Origin: Gracilimonas sp040117685
GTDB taxonomy: Bacteria; Bacteroidota; Rhodothermia; Balneolales; Balneolaceae
Reading direction: 5' to 3'
Assembly (NCBI RefSeq): GCF_040117685.2
Contig: NZ_JBEDYP020000013.1
Location: 248,001-312,000, forward strand
DNA length: 64,000 nt
The notes below the pieces were generated by a model. It had not been told where the DNA came from. It saw only the letters and a list, made by a program, of their open reading frames with translations, and searched no databases. This document shows, piece by piece, positions 53,959 through 62,907 of the stretch (position 1 is its first letter; every line of letters begins with the position of its first letter). A program made the translations under genes and the position numbers.

Positions 53959-53984
53959 TAGCCCCGTCCTTTAGGGCGGGGCTA
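53959..53984. repeat. REP-like palindrome, possible IS200/IS605 or RAYT remnant
   Basis: An 11-bp stem (53959-53969 with 53974-53984, TAGCCCCGTCC/GGGCGGGGCTA, one T-G pair) closes on a four-base loop TTTA. Hairpins of the form GCCCCGTCCTTTAGGGCGGGG are typical of IS200/IS605-family ends and REP elements moved by Y1 tyrosine transposases. No transposase gene is present in the window. Confidence 0.5.
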
Positions 53985-54001
53985 ATCAATACCAAAATAT
54001 A

Positions 54002-54047
54002 AACCTCCGCCCGGTGGGTGCCACGACTTGGTTGGTAGCCGGAGGTT
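54002..54047. repeat. Second hairpin of the 53.9-54.05 kb repeat stretch
   Basis: AACCTCCG (54002-54009) pairs with CGGAGGTT (54040-54047). Inside lies a smaller hairpin GTGG/CCAC (54014-54017 with 54021-54024). It may belong to the same mobile palindrome as the element at 53959. Confidence 0.45.
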
Positions 54048-54145
54048 GGGCTCATTGGACTTTATGAATGCAGTTTGAGGAGGAGCTTTCATGACGCATG
54101 TCGGAGTAGGGCACGATGACGAGGTTAAAGGTAGAGTTCGAGTAC

Positions 54146-55402
54146 TTAACCACACCTCTTTTCGTATTCTACATCAGTGAGATAGGTTTCGCGGATATAC
54201 ATGAAGATCAATTCACCGTCTTCGGTAAAAATAGGGTTTTCTAATCGATAAGAAGAATTTCCAACAACCTGCTTAAACTCAGGGAGGTCATCAACTCTGA
54301 TCGTATAACTAATGGATTTTGAGTTGAGGTCAAATACGAAAATTTTATCTTCATCGGCACGCGTCTGAACAGCTACCAAATTTTTATACGGCATACTGTA
54401 AATGATATCATCAAAGTAATTGGTGAGGTCAGTAACTTTTTCTTCTAAAAAACTGTAATGTTTCCTCCCCTTGTCAAAGGTCAATGACTGATCATCAACT
54501 GCTATATTACGAGGTCTGCCTCCACTATATAAAAATTTTAATGATCCATCTGAACCGTTAAACTGATAAGTATTAGGTCCTCTAGTTGAAAGTAAAATCT
54601 TTTCAGCAGACACAGCCATTAGTAATCCTGAAGCCGGTTCTTCCTCATTATGAACGGTAAACAGGGTATCTACCAGCAATCCCCTATTCACTTTCAGCAG
54701 ATGATAAGAATGTTGAGCCGTTTTGACACCAAAGTAATAATCATATTCTTCACTGTATTTTATAGTATAGCCGATGTTTCCTGTCACCATTAAAATTTCA
54801 CCCTCCGGTGTATAACGTTGATCGACTATGCGGTCTTTTCTATAAGTAATTGAGTCCACAAAAACAGACTCAAATCTTTGCAGCGTATCCGAACTACTCA
54901 AATTATGATCAAACTCAATAAGGAATTCTGTAGTAGTAGAAATCGAATCTCCTGTAAATGGGTTCTCAACTCTATGAAGTATGTAGTCATGATAAATAGA
55001 GGTATTTGAACTCAGTTGATAGTCAAAGTCACTACGATCAGGACTTGAATAGTATTCCAAAAATGTTGGATGATTTATTAGCAAAGGTTGTTGAAAAACT
55101 TTTTCATCTGAACCATAATTCATGAACCCTTTTTTTCCATGCCGAAAATAAGAAGTCATTCCATCGTAGGAGTAATATAAACGATTGAGTTCGAATTCAT
55201 GAGGTATGTTAGTGCCTTCCCCAATAAATACATTTTTTCTTAGAACCTGGACATCCGATATACTTTCGCTGTATTTAATTTCCATGAGACGTAGTTCATT
55301 TTTATGCTCAGGAAATTCGAAAAGACACCCTAAATCGGCAAAGCAACTATTCAATACTAATGATGAAACTAAAAGGCTTAAAATGATTCTCGACTTTCTC
55401 AT
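54146..55402 (-). CDS. Lipoprotein of unknown function
   Basis: The ATG at 55402 gives 418 residues and puts the signal peptide RKSRIILSLLVSSLVLNSC at the very N-terminus (lipobox LNSC); the longer frame from 55495 has no such logic. The mature part is beta-rich with repeated short strands (EILMVTGNIGYTIKYSEEYDYYFG, AVSAEKILLSTRGPNTYQFNGSDGSLKFLYSGG, LVAVQTRADEDKIFVFDLNSKSISYTI), compatible with a WD40/YVTN-like propeller as in the 6-bladed lipoprotein group. I do not recognise the family. It stands alone between the repeat stretch and the ACIII upstream region. Confidence 0.65.
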   Translation of the reverse strand: MRKSRIILSLLVSSLVLNSCFADLGCLFEFPEHKNELRLMEIKYSESISDVQVLRKNVFIGEGTNIPHEFELNRLYYSYDGMTSYFRHGKKGFMNYGSDEKVFQQPLLINHPTFLEYYSSPDRSDFDYQLSSNTSIYHDYILHRVENPFTGDSISTTTEFLIEFDHNLSSSDTLQRFESVFVDSITYRKDRIVDQRYTPEGEILMVTGNIGYTIKYSEEYDYYFGVKTAQHSYHLLKVNRGLLVDTLFTVHNEEEPASGLLMAVSAEKILLSTRGPNTYQFNGSDGSLKFLYSGGRPRNIAVDDQSLTFDKGRKHYSFLEEKVTDLTNYFDDIIYSMPYKNLVAVQTRADEDKIFVFDLNSKSISYTIRVDDLPEFKQVVGNSSYRLENPIFTEDGELIFMYIRETYLTDVEYEKRCG

Positions 55403-55743
55403 AATCGACTCCCGAAATTTTTTCAAATAAGAAACCGTACCACCCACAACTACCAAAACAGACCAAGTTTGTACTTGTCTAAACAAGCAGCCCAATAAAG
55501 AAATATTGAGACTGCTAAATTAACCCTGATATGCTTCTCTTTAGCAACCAATGGCTTCCCCTTGTATTTATTAATGTCTCTCGTAGGGCCTTATTTTTTT
55601 CGACCTATGCCTACGTAATATAACGAGGAAGTAAAGTGACTTTTGTTACACTTTTATTTTATGATCAGATTTTTTACGGTGTCAGGCTCTTGAATGGCAC
55701 TTACTATTTTACTCCAAAATTTGATTCGTGATTTTCAGATCCA

Positions 55744-55759
55744 AAATGTGATCACTTTT
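55744..55759. promoter_or_regulatory. Near-perfect palindrome, candidate operator
   Basis: AAATGTGATCACTTTT has a perfect GTGATCAC core and seven of eight paired positions. It resembles Crp/Fnr-type half sites (TGTGA). It lies about 370 bases before actA and 340 before the divergent lipoprotein gene, so its target is unclear. Confidence 0.3.
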
Positions 55760-56050
55760 CTAAAACAACTAATCCTCGCACCTATTTGACCAAATATTTT
55801 CTTTGATCTTGAAAGATTAATTACCTCCGATTGTCAACTTCTCCTGTATATGTTTGCAAGGCAAAGTTAAAACAAAGCTGATCGGAATCTTAGTTTTTTC
55901 CATTCCTTTTTCGGCATTTTTGCTAAATGTATACTATCTTTTCGCCCTCACATCTTCAGGGTGTGACCGGAGTCTTGGTAAATCTATTTAGAACTGTTTT
56001 AAATAGAAGGCGTTCCGTCCTTTTTATTCAATTTAGAATGAAAAAATTGA

Positions 56051-56058
56051 TAGATTTG
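56051..56058 (+). promoter_or_regulatory. Candidate -7 promoter box of the ACIII operon
   Basis: TAGATTTG fits the Bacteroidota -7 consensus TAnnTTTG exactly and lies 58 bases before the actA ATG. No clear TTTG box is seen at the usual distance upstream. Confidence 0.4.
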
Positions 56059-56116
56059 CCCGGCCTAAGAACGGGAGCAATCCTGCTCTATACGTAAACT
56101 TAAATCAGCAATCTTT

Positions 56117-56761
56117 ATGGCGCAGATTTTCCCCAAGTGGACAAATCAGGTTCCCCGAAAAATTTTAATTGGATTAATCGTGGTACTGAACGCAATCATT
56201 TTTGGTGTTTGGTACTTTTTCTCTCCAGAATACACTGACGTTGGCTATGCTCCGGAACAACCCGTTCCCTACAGCCACAAATTACACGTGGACCAGCTGG
56301 GTCTCGACTGTCAGTACTGCCACACGAGCACTTTCGATTCCAAGCAGGCAAATATTCCTGCCACACAAACCTGTATGAATTGCCACAATCAAATTAAGAC
56401 CGACAGCGATAAGCTGGCGCTGGTTCGTGAGAGCTGGGAAACCGGAAAAGCTATTGAATGGGTTCGTGTACACAACCTGCCTGATTATGCTTATTTCAAT
56501 CACTCTGCCCATACCAATGTGGGAGTAGGTTGCGAAAGTTGCCACGGCAGAATTGATAAGATGGAAGTTGTATATCAGTCGGAGCCACTTAGCATGGGCT
56601 GGTGCCTGGATTGCCATCGTGAGCCGGAAAAGTATATACGTCCCGTTGATGAAGTTACAACCATGGGGTACCAGGTTGAAAACCAGTTAGAAATTGGCCG
56701 TGAACTGGTAGATAAAAAGAATGTTCATGCTCCAACTTATTGCCAGGGTTGCCATTACTAA
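56117..56761 (+). CDS. actA: Alternative complex III subunit ActA, pentaheme cytochrome c
   Basis: This is a 214-residue protein with an N-terminal membrane anchor (about residues 13-32) and five CxxCH haem sites: CQYCH, CMNCH, CESCH, CLDCH and CQGCH. This is the ActA pattern of ACIII (pentaheme in Rhodothermus marinus). It carries electrons from the iron-sulfur subunit ActB toward cytochrome c or an oxidase. Its stop shares one base with the actB start (TAATG). Confidence 0.95.
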   Translation: MAQIFPKWTNQVPRKILIGLIVVLNAIIFGVWYFFSPEYTDVGYAPEQPVPYSHKLHVDQLGLDCQYCHTSTFDSKQANIPATQTCMNCHNQIKTDSDKLALVRESWETGKAIEWVRVHNLPDYAYFNHSAHTNVGVGCESCHGRIDKMEVVYQSEPLSMGWCLDCHREPEKYIRPVDEVTTMGYQVENQLEIGRELVDKKNVHAPTYCQGCHY

Positions 56762-59700
56762 TGAATGATTTAGAATCTACAGATCGACAGATGAGTGAAG
56801 AAGTGAAAGAAACTACGTATTGGAAGAGTTTAAACGAACTAGCCAATAATAAGGAATACCAGAAATTCGCCGAGCGCGAGTTTCCTGAAAATGCCACCGA
56901 ACTTTCGGATGGGGTATCACGTCGTGGATTTTTGCGTGTTATGGGAGCTTCTGTAGCTCTGGCCGGACTCGCAGCTTGTCGCCGACCGGTTCAAAAGATA
57001 CTTCCTTATTCCAAGCAGCCCGAAGATGTAGTGCCGGGCGTACCTTTATATTATGCAACGGCAATGCCTGTTCAGGGCAACCTGGTTGGTTTGATTGCTG
57101 AAAACCATGAAGGACGACCTACCAAGCTGGAAGGTAACGACATGCACCCGGCCAGCCGCGGAGGAACCAGTATTTTTAATCAGGCAGCTATTCTTGGCCT
57201 GTATGATCCTGATCGATCACAATCACCTTTAAAGAATGGTGACAAAGCAAGCAAAGCTGACTTTGAAGCATTCGCTCAATCTCATTTTGCAAATACCGGT
57301 CAGCGAATTGCTTTTATTTCAGAAGCCAACTCCTCTCCTACTTATAACAATATTAAGGAGCAGGCCCTTTCGAAGTTCAACAACGCAACCTGGGTTACTT
57401 ACGAGCCTTTTGGCGAAGACAATGTAGTTGAAGGTAACCGGATTGCTTTTGGCGGACGCCTGAGAACCCATTACAATTTTGAAAACGCGGATGTTGTTGT
57501 TTCTCTGAATGATGATTTCATGAGTTCAACCCACCCAAACAGTGTTGAATACGCCAAGCAGGTTTCTTCCCGACGAAAAGTGACGGATACAGACGGTGAA
57601 ATGAACCGTATCTACTCAGTGGAAGATTCTTTCTCTCTGACCGGTTCTTATGCCGACCACCGCCTCAGACTGAAAGCCAGCCAAATGGAAGCATTTACCT
57701 ATGCCCTGGCGGCTGCACTTTCAACCCGAATTAACGGATTAAGTGCATTCAGCGGTTATTCCAACGAATTTTCTGATCACAAATGGATTACTGTTCTGGC
57801 TGACGAACTGGCTGCTAATGCCGGACGCTCTGCTCTTTCAGCGGGAAGTCAGCACAAACCTGAAGTGCATGCTGCAGTTGCGGCTATTAACAATGCTTTA
57901 GGAAACACAGGCAGCACCGTTCACTATTTAGAAGTACCACACCTTGATGAGCAAAGCAGTACTGAAGCTTTTGCTGATGTGGTTTCTGAAATGAAAGCCG
58001 GCAACATCGACACCGTTGTTATGGTGGGTGTGAACCCGGTATTCAACGCCCCGGCTGACCTTGACTTTGAAAACGCACTCTCCAATGTTGAAACTGTCGT
58101 CAACCTATCTGATTACGTTGATGAAACTTCCCTGAAGTCAACCTGGCACGTAAACCGTGCACACTTCCTGGAAGCATGGGGAGACGGATACTCTTTTGGC
58201 GGAGCACGTTCAGTGATCCAGCCTCAAATTCGCCCTTTACATGAAGGGTTAAGCGAAATTGAATTTTTAAAAACCATCGTAACCGGCTCAATTGAATCCG
58301 GCTATGACCTTGTAAGAGATACCTTCCGGGGATATTACCGATCCGGTTTTGATAACCGATGGACCAATATCCTGCACGACGGAATTGATACAACCGGGAA
58401 CTTTAACGATGTGAATGTTCGGTTAAGCTCTGGATTTTCTTCAGCAATGAACCGTGCTACATCCAATATTTCCTCAACTTCCGGAATGGAAGTGGTTATT
58501 CGTCCTGATGCTACTTTATATGACGGACGATATGCCAACCTTGGATGGCTTCAGGAGCTGCCTGACCCAATGACGAAAGTTACCTGGGATAACGTGGCGC
58601 TGATGAGTCCTGCTACTGCAGAGAAACTCGGAATTGAAGAAGCCGGGGCCGGACAAGATGATTACGATGTTGTAGAAATTACGGTAAATGGCAAGAGTAT
58701 TAATATTGTAGCCTGGATTCAGCCCGGCCATGTTGATGATGCCATTACCCTTACTACCGGTTATGGACGGGAAGGAATTGGCCGTGTAGCCAGTTCTTAT
58801 ATCGATTATACCGCAGGTGGAGTGGATGTGTATCCACTGAGAGGTACAGATAATATGCTGTATGCCTCTGCCAGCGTTTCCAAAACCGGAGACACGTACG
58901 AAATTGCCTGTGTTCAGGATCACCATAGCCTTGAAGGACGAGATATGTATCGTCAGGCTTCTATTTCTGAATACCAAGAAAATCCCGACTTCGCTTCTTT
59001 TGCCACGGTTCATACCTATGAAGTGCCGGGCATGAAAGAAGCGGAAGAAATGGGCGAAGATGACGGACCTATTTCTCTCTTTGATGAGCAAACCTACCCC
59101 GACCATGAACCACAATGGGGAATGGCTATCGACCTGAATTCTTGTTTTGGTTGCGGAGTATGTGTGATTGCTTGTCAGTCGGAAAACAATATCCCTGTTA
59201 TCGGGAAGAAAGAAGTGAAACGCGGCCGTGAGATGCACTGGATCCGCAATGATCGCTACTATGTAGGTGATGATGCTGATTCACCACAAGCGGTTCATCA
59301 GCCGGTTCCTTGTATGCACTGCGAGCTCGCACCATGTGAGCAGGTTTGCCCGGTTGCGGCTACCACCCACAGTGATGACGGCATGAACCAAATGACTTAT
59401 AACCGCTGTATCGGTACCCGTTACTGCGCAAATAACTGTCCTTACAAAGTTCGTCGTTTCAACTTCTTCAACTATCCAAAAGAATACTTAACTACGGGCG
59501 ACGATCCTGATATCATCCAAATGGCGATGAATCCGGAAGTAACCGTTCGGTTCCGTGGTGTGATGGAGAAATGTACGTATTGCGCTCAGCGCGTGAACCG
59601 TGCTAAAATCGAAGCCAAAAACGAAACCGGCTCTCCAAAACCGGCCGACGGCGCTGTTAAAACTGCTTGCCAGCAAGCATGCCCTGCCGATGCCATCTAC

Positions 59701-59844
59701 TTCGGTGATTTAACCGACGATAACAGTGAAGTTGCGAAAATGAAGCGCAACGAACGAAACTTCCAGATGCTTGAGGAGCTTAACACGCGTCCAAGAACAT
59801 CTTATATGGCTAAACTTACGAATCCAAACCCGGCTTTGGCTTAA
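56761..59844 (+). CDS. actB: Alternative complex III subunit ActB, molybdopterin-enzyme-like/iron-sulfur fusion
   Basis: The ATG at 56761 gives 1027 residues. A twin-arginine type signal R54-R55-G-F-L precedes a lipobox LAAC (cysteine 73). The large middle part is like molybdopterin oxidoreductases. The C-terminal third is a ferredoxin domain with four cysteine groups (CFGCGVCVIAC, CMHCELAPCEQVC, CIGTRYCANNC, and CTYC with CQQAC), expected to hold three [4Fe-4S] and one [3Fe-4S] cluster as in known ACIII. It is the extracytoplasmic relay of the complex and is translated in coupling with actA. Confidence 0.95.
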   Translation: MNDLESTDRQMSEEVKETTYWKSLNELANNKEYQKFAEREFPENATELSDGVSRRGFLRVMGASVALAGLAACRRPVQKILPYSKQPEDVVPGVPLYYATAMPVQGNLVGLIAENHEGRPTKLEGNDMHPASRGGTSIFNQAAILGLYDPDRSQSPLKNGDKASKADFEAFAQSHFANTGQRIAFISEANSSPTYNNIKEQALSKFNNATWVTYEPFGEDNVVEGNRIAFGGRLRTHYNFENADVVVSLNDDFMSSTHPNSVEYAKQVSSRRKVTDTDGEMNRIYSVEDSFSLTGSYADHRLRLKASQMEAFTYALAAALSTRINGLSAFSGYSNEFSDHKWITVLADELAANAGRSALSAGSQHKPEVHAAVAAINNALGNTGSTVHYLEVPHLDEQSSTEAFADVVSEMKAGNIDTVVMVGVNPVFNAPADLDFENALSNVETVVNLSDYVDETSLKSTWHVNRAHFLEAWGDGYSFGGARSVIQPQIRPLHEGLSEIEFLKTIVTGSIESGYDLVRDTFRGYYRSGFDNRWTNILHDGIDTTGNFNDVNVRLSSGFSSAMNRATSNISSTSGMEVVIRPDATLYDGRYANLGWLQELPDPMTKVTWDNVALMSPATAEKLGIEEAGAGQDDYDVVEITVNGKSINIVAWIQPGHVDDAITLTTGYGREGIGRVASSYIDYTAGGVDVYPLRGTDNMLYASASVSKTGDTYEIACVQDHHSLEGRDMYRQASISEYQENPDFASFATVHTYEVPGMKEAEEMGEDDGPISLFDEQTYPDHEPQWGMAIDLNSCFGCGVCVIACQSENNIPVIGKKEVKRGREMHWIRNDRYYVGDDADSPQAVHQPVPCMHCELAPCEQVCPVAATTHSDDGMNQMTYNRCIGTRYCANNCPYKVRRFNFFNYPKEYLTTGDDPDIIQMAMNPEVTVRFRGVMEKCTYCAQRVNRAKIEAKNETGSPKPADGAVKTACQQACPADAIYFGDLTDDNSEVAKMKRNERNFQMLEELNTRPRTSYMAKLTNPNPALA

Positions 59845-59871
59845 GATATTAATCAGGAATACATCCAAAAC

Positions 59872-61299
59872 ATGAGTAAATACCAATACGTACCGGAACC
59901 CGCTCTTGTAAAAGGCGATCATGACTTTTCGAGCCTTACAAGATTAGTTACCGATATAAATTTACGCCCTACTCCAAAAGCATGGTACCTGTGCATGATT
60001 GCTGCGAACGGCCTGCTTTTTGTTATGGTTGCCGCCATTGGCTACCTGATCTGGGAAGGAACTGGAATTTGGGGACTTAACAATCCCGTTGGATGGGGTT
60101 GGGCCATCATTAACTTTGTATGGTGGGTTGGTATTGGCCACGCCGGTACTCTTATTTCAGCGATTTTATTCCTCTTCCGGCAGGACTGGCGTACCGCCAT
60201 TAACCGTTTTGCGGAGGCTATGACCATATTTGCCGTAATGTGTGCCGGTGTATTCCCGGCTATCCACGTTGGGCGTATTTGGGTTATTTACTGGGTATTC
60301 CCGGTTCCAAACTCCATGGCAATGTGGCCAAACTTCAACTCTCCACTACTTTGGGACGTGTTTGCGGTATCTACCTATTTCACTGTTTCCCTTTTATTCT
60401 GGTATGTAGGACTGGTTCCTGACCTTGCAACTATCCGTGACCGTGCTACCGACAAAATCAGAAAAGTTGTATATGGAATTTTCTCTCTTGGTTGGACAGG
60501 CTCTAACCGCCACTGGTGGAATTATGAGAAGGCTTATATGATTCTGGCCGGTTTGGCTACTCCTCTGGTACTTTCGGTACACACCATTGTATCTTTTGAC
60601 TTTGCCGTTTCCATGATTCCGGGATGGCACACTACTATTTTCCCTCCTTATTTCGTGGCCGGTGCTATTTTCTCCGGTTTTGCCATGGTGCTTACCCTAA
60701 TGATTGTTGCCCGTAAGATCTACGGCATGAAGGAGATCATGACCGATGATCACATGGAAAAAATGAATATTGTGATTCTGGTAACCGGTTCCATGGTAGG
60801 CTTTGCTTACATGATGGAGTTCTTCATCGCCTGGTATAGTGGCGTAGAGTACGAGAAAGCTATTTTCATGCTTCGAGCAACCGGACCTTATGCATGGGCA
60901 TACTGGGCAATGATGACATGTAACGTATTGTCTCCTCAGTTTTTCTGGTCCAAGAAATTACGCCGTAGCGTTGGCTTCACCTTCTTTATTTCTATAGTGG
61001 TGAACATCGGTATGTGGTTTGAACGATTTGTAATTACGGTAACTTCACTGGCAAACGATTACCTGCCATCAAGTTGGGATTATTATTCCCCGACCATCTG
61101 GGACGTGTTAACTTATGTTGGAACATTCGGTCTGTTTTTTACCATGTTCCTGCTGTTCCTGCGCTTCCTGCCAATGGTTGCACTTGCTGAGGTTAAAGCG
61201 GTAATCCCTCTGGCAGATCCTCACAATTACGACGAGGAAACCAAAGAATTTGAAGCTCCAAAAGTAGAAGTACCGAAACCTCAAGCTGAGAAGGTTTAA
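59872..61299 (+). CDS. actC: Alternative complex III subunit ActC, NrfD-like quinol-oxidising membrane protein
   Basis: This is a 475-residue NrfD/PsrC-family protein with about ten membrane helices. Family segments seen are WWVGIGHAGTLISAILFLFRQDWRTAINR, VMCAGVFPAIHVGR and HTIVSFDFAVSMIPGWHTTIFPPYFVAGAI. In ACIII, ActC holds the quinol site and a putative proton path. A C-terminal extension rich in K, P and E ends the protein. Confidence 0.95.
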   Translation: MSKYQYVPEPALVKGDHDFSSLTRLVTDINLRPTPKAWYLCMIAANGLLFVMVAAIGYLIWEGTGIWGLNNPVGWGWAIINFVWWVGIGHAGTLISAILFLFRQDWRTAINRFAEAMTIFAVMCAGVFPAIHVGRIWVIYWVFPVPNSMAMWPNFNSPLLWDVFAVSTYFTVSLLFWYVGLVPDLATIRDRATDKIRKVVYGIFSLGWTGSNRHWWNYEKAYMILAGLATPLVLSVHTIVSFDFAVSMIPGWHTTIFPPYFVAGAIFSGFAMVLTLMIVARKIYGMKEIMTDDHMEKMNIVILVTGSMVGFAYMMEFFIAWYSGVEYEKAIFMLRATGPYAWAYWAMMTCNVLSPQFFWSKKLRRSVGFTFFISIVVNIGMWFERFVITVTSLANDYLPSSWDYYSPTIWDVLTYVGTFGLFFTMFLLFLRFLPMVALAEVKAVIPLADPHNYDEETKEFEAPKVEVPKPQAEKV

Positions 61300-61303
61300 G
61301 ATT

Positions 61304-61849
61304 ATGAGTACAACAGAAAAGAATGATTTATACGGCGTTATAGCCGAGTTCAGAAATCCCAAAGAACTGATTGACGTTGCAAAAACAATGTCAAAATCAG
61401 GTTTCAGCAAGTTTGATACTTTTAGTCCTTTCCCAATTCATGGAATGGATAAAGCTATGAACCTGAAAAAGTCGAAGCTCGGATGGATTGTAATCGGCCA
61501 TGCCTGCATTGGTTTCTTTGGAGCCCTCGCCATGATGTACTATATGGCTGTAGTCGATTACCCGATGAATATCAGTGGTAAGCCGTTTTTTAACGCCCCT
61601 GCCTGGGTCCCCATCACTTTTGAATTGACAGTGCTTCTGTCTTCTTTCGGAGCTGTTTTCGGGATGTTTTTCCTGAACGGGCTTCCGAAATTGAATAATC
61701 CTCTCTTCAACGTTGAGCGATTCAAGAAAGCTACCGACGATGGTTTCTTTGCCTGTATTGAAGCTGAAGACGATCTGTTTGACGCCGAAAAGGTTAAGAA
61801 TCTATTTGAAGAAGCCGGTGCTACTCACATTGAGGAAGTTTATGAATAA
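61304..61849 (+). CDS. actD: Alternative complex III subunit ActD (DUF3341)
   Basis: This is a 181-residue protein with the DUF3341 pattern: LYGVIAEFRNPKELIDVAKTMSKSGFSKFDTFSPFPIHGMDKAM, two membrane helices (IVIGHACIGFFGALAMMYYM; VPITFELTVLLSSFGAVFGMFF) and FFACIEAEDDLFDAEKVKNLFEEAGA. ActD is a small membrane subunit bridging ActC and ActF. It starts 4 bases after actC and overlaps actE by 8 bases. Confidence 0.94.
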   Translation: MSTTEKNDLYGVIAEFRNPKELIDVAKTMSKSGFSKFDTFSPFPIHGMDKAMNLKKSKLGWIVIGHACIGFFGALAMMYYMAVVDYPMNISGKPFFNAPAWVPITFELTVLLSSFGAVFGMFFLNGLPKLNNPLFNVERFKKATDDGFFACIEAEDDLFDAEKVKNLFEEAGATHIEEVYE

Positions 61850-62882
61850 AACGAATACTCAAATATCATTTCCAGCAATGGACATTAAGAAAATGTTTAA
61901 GATTGCGGGCATCTTTACGCTCGGAGTCACTTTATCGGCCTGCCAGGGACAGCTTTCTGAAAAGCCTCCTGTTCACCCTAACATGAATATGGACCAGCAG
62001 CCGAGAGTAGAAGCACAAGAAGAGAATAACTTTTTTGCAGATGGACGCGCTATGCGTCAACCGGTAGAAGGAACTGTAGCCCGTGGTTTAGCGAAAACTG
62101 ATCTCGCTTATTATGAAGGGGTTGATGAGAACGGCGATTTTATAGATTATATCCCGGTTGACCTCACCAAATCCTTCCTTTACAGAGGTAAAGAACGCTA
62201 CGAAATTTATTGTACACCCTGCCACGGACAAACCGGTGCAGGTGATGGTATCATTATGGAAGGGAATTACGGTTATGTACCGGCTCCTTCCTATCACGAC
62301 CAAAGGGTAAGAGACTTATCAGACGGTGAGTTGTATTCCGCGATTTATAACGGCGTACGAACCATGCCTTCCTATTCCACACAGGTTCCTGTTGAAGACC
62401 GATGGGCGATTGTGGCCTACATCCGGGCTTTACAGGAAAGCCAGAACATCAACGAGCAGGACATTCAGGAATATCCGGTTGATGTTGACGCTATGAAGAC
62501 AGCGTTTACTGCTGAGCAAGCAAAAAAAGATTCAATTGCCGCTGCACGAGCTCCTGAAGATGCGCCGCAGCCGACTGTAGACCTGGGTAAAGAAGTAATT
62601 ACAGCCAATGGATGTGCTGCCTGTCATAATGAAGACGGCACGCCCGGTGGTATCGGGCCAACATGGGCCGGGCTTTTTGGTAGTGAAGGAGAGGTAATAA
62701 CAGCAGATGGCGAAACCATCACCATTACTAAAGATGAAGACTACATTCGTGAGTCTATTGTTGCTCCTGAAGCTGCTAAACCTGTTGATTACGCTCAGGG
62801 TGTAATGGCTTCTTACAGCTACCTCGCCGATCATGAAATTGAGTCGATCGTACTGTACATCAAAAATCTATCTGAAAACTAA
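61842..62882 (+). CDS. actE: Alternative complex III subunit ActE with a second cytochrome c domain (diheme)
   Basis: The ATG at 61842 (346 residues) follows GAGGAAG and overlaps the actD stop; an internal ATG at 61878 is possible. A lipobox LSAC (cysteine 34) anchors the protein. The first haem motif is C124-T-P-C127-H128 within the usual ActE domain (VDLTKSFLYRGKERYEIYC, YSAIYNGVRTMPSYSTQV). A second domain begins near residue 245 with C258-A-A-C261-H262 and VMASYSYLADHEIESIVLYIK. ActE in Rhodothermus is monoheme, so this is an extended form. Confidence 0.93.
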   Translation: MNKTNTQISFPAMDIKKMFKIAGIFTLGVTLSACQGQLSEKPPVHPNMNMDQQPRVEAQEENNFFADGRAMRQPVEGTVARGLAKTDLAYYEGVDENGDFIDYIPVDLTKSFLYRGKERYEIYCTPCHGQTGAGDGIIMEGNYGYVPAPSYHDQRVRDLSDGELYSAIYNGVRTMPSYSTQVPVEDRWAIVAYIRALQESQNINEQDIQEYPVDVDAMKTAFTAEQAKKDSIAAARAPEDAPQPTVDLGKEVITANGCAACHNEDGTPGGIGPTWAGLFGSEGEVITADGETITITKDEDYIRESIVAPEAAKPVDYAQGVMASYSYLADHEIESIVLYIKNLSEN

Positions 62883-62907
62883 GAACTTTGCTTAATACAC
62901 TTACACA

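Larger units (their letters stand above)
55403..56116. other. Long intergenic region upstream of the ACIII operon
   Basis: About 700 bases of AT-rich DNA separate the divergent lipoprotein and act genes. I find no coding frame with family features, no tRNA and no strong terminator. Visible items are a near-palindrome at 55744-55759 and a promoter-like box at 56051-56058. The length suggests regulatory content. Confidence 0.6.

Noticed and set aside
54091..54180. Short open frame of 29 codons with GAGGAGGAG ahead of its ATG
   Set aside because: It lies in a repeat-rich stretch, overlaps the end of the lipoprotein gene and has no recognisable motif.
58516..59238. 240-residue open frame antisense to actB
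   Set aside because: It is entirely within the strongly conserved actB coding sequence and has no coding signature of its own.
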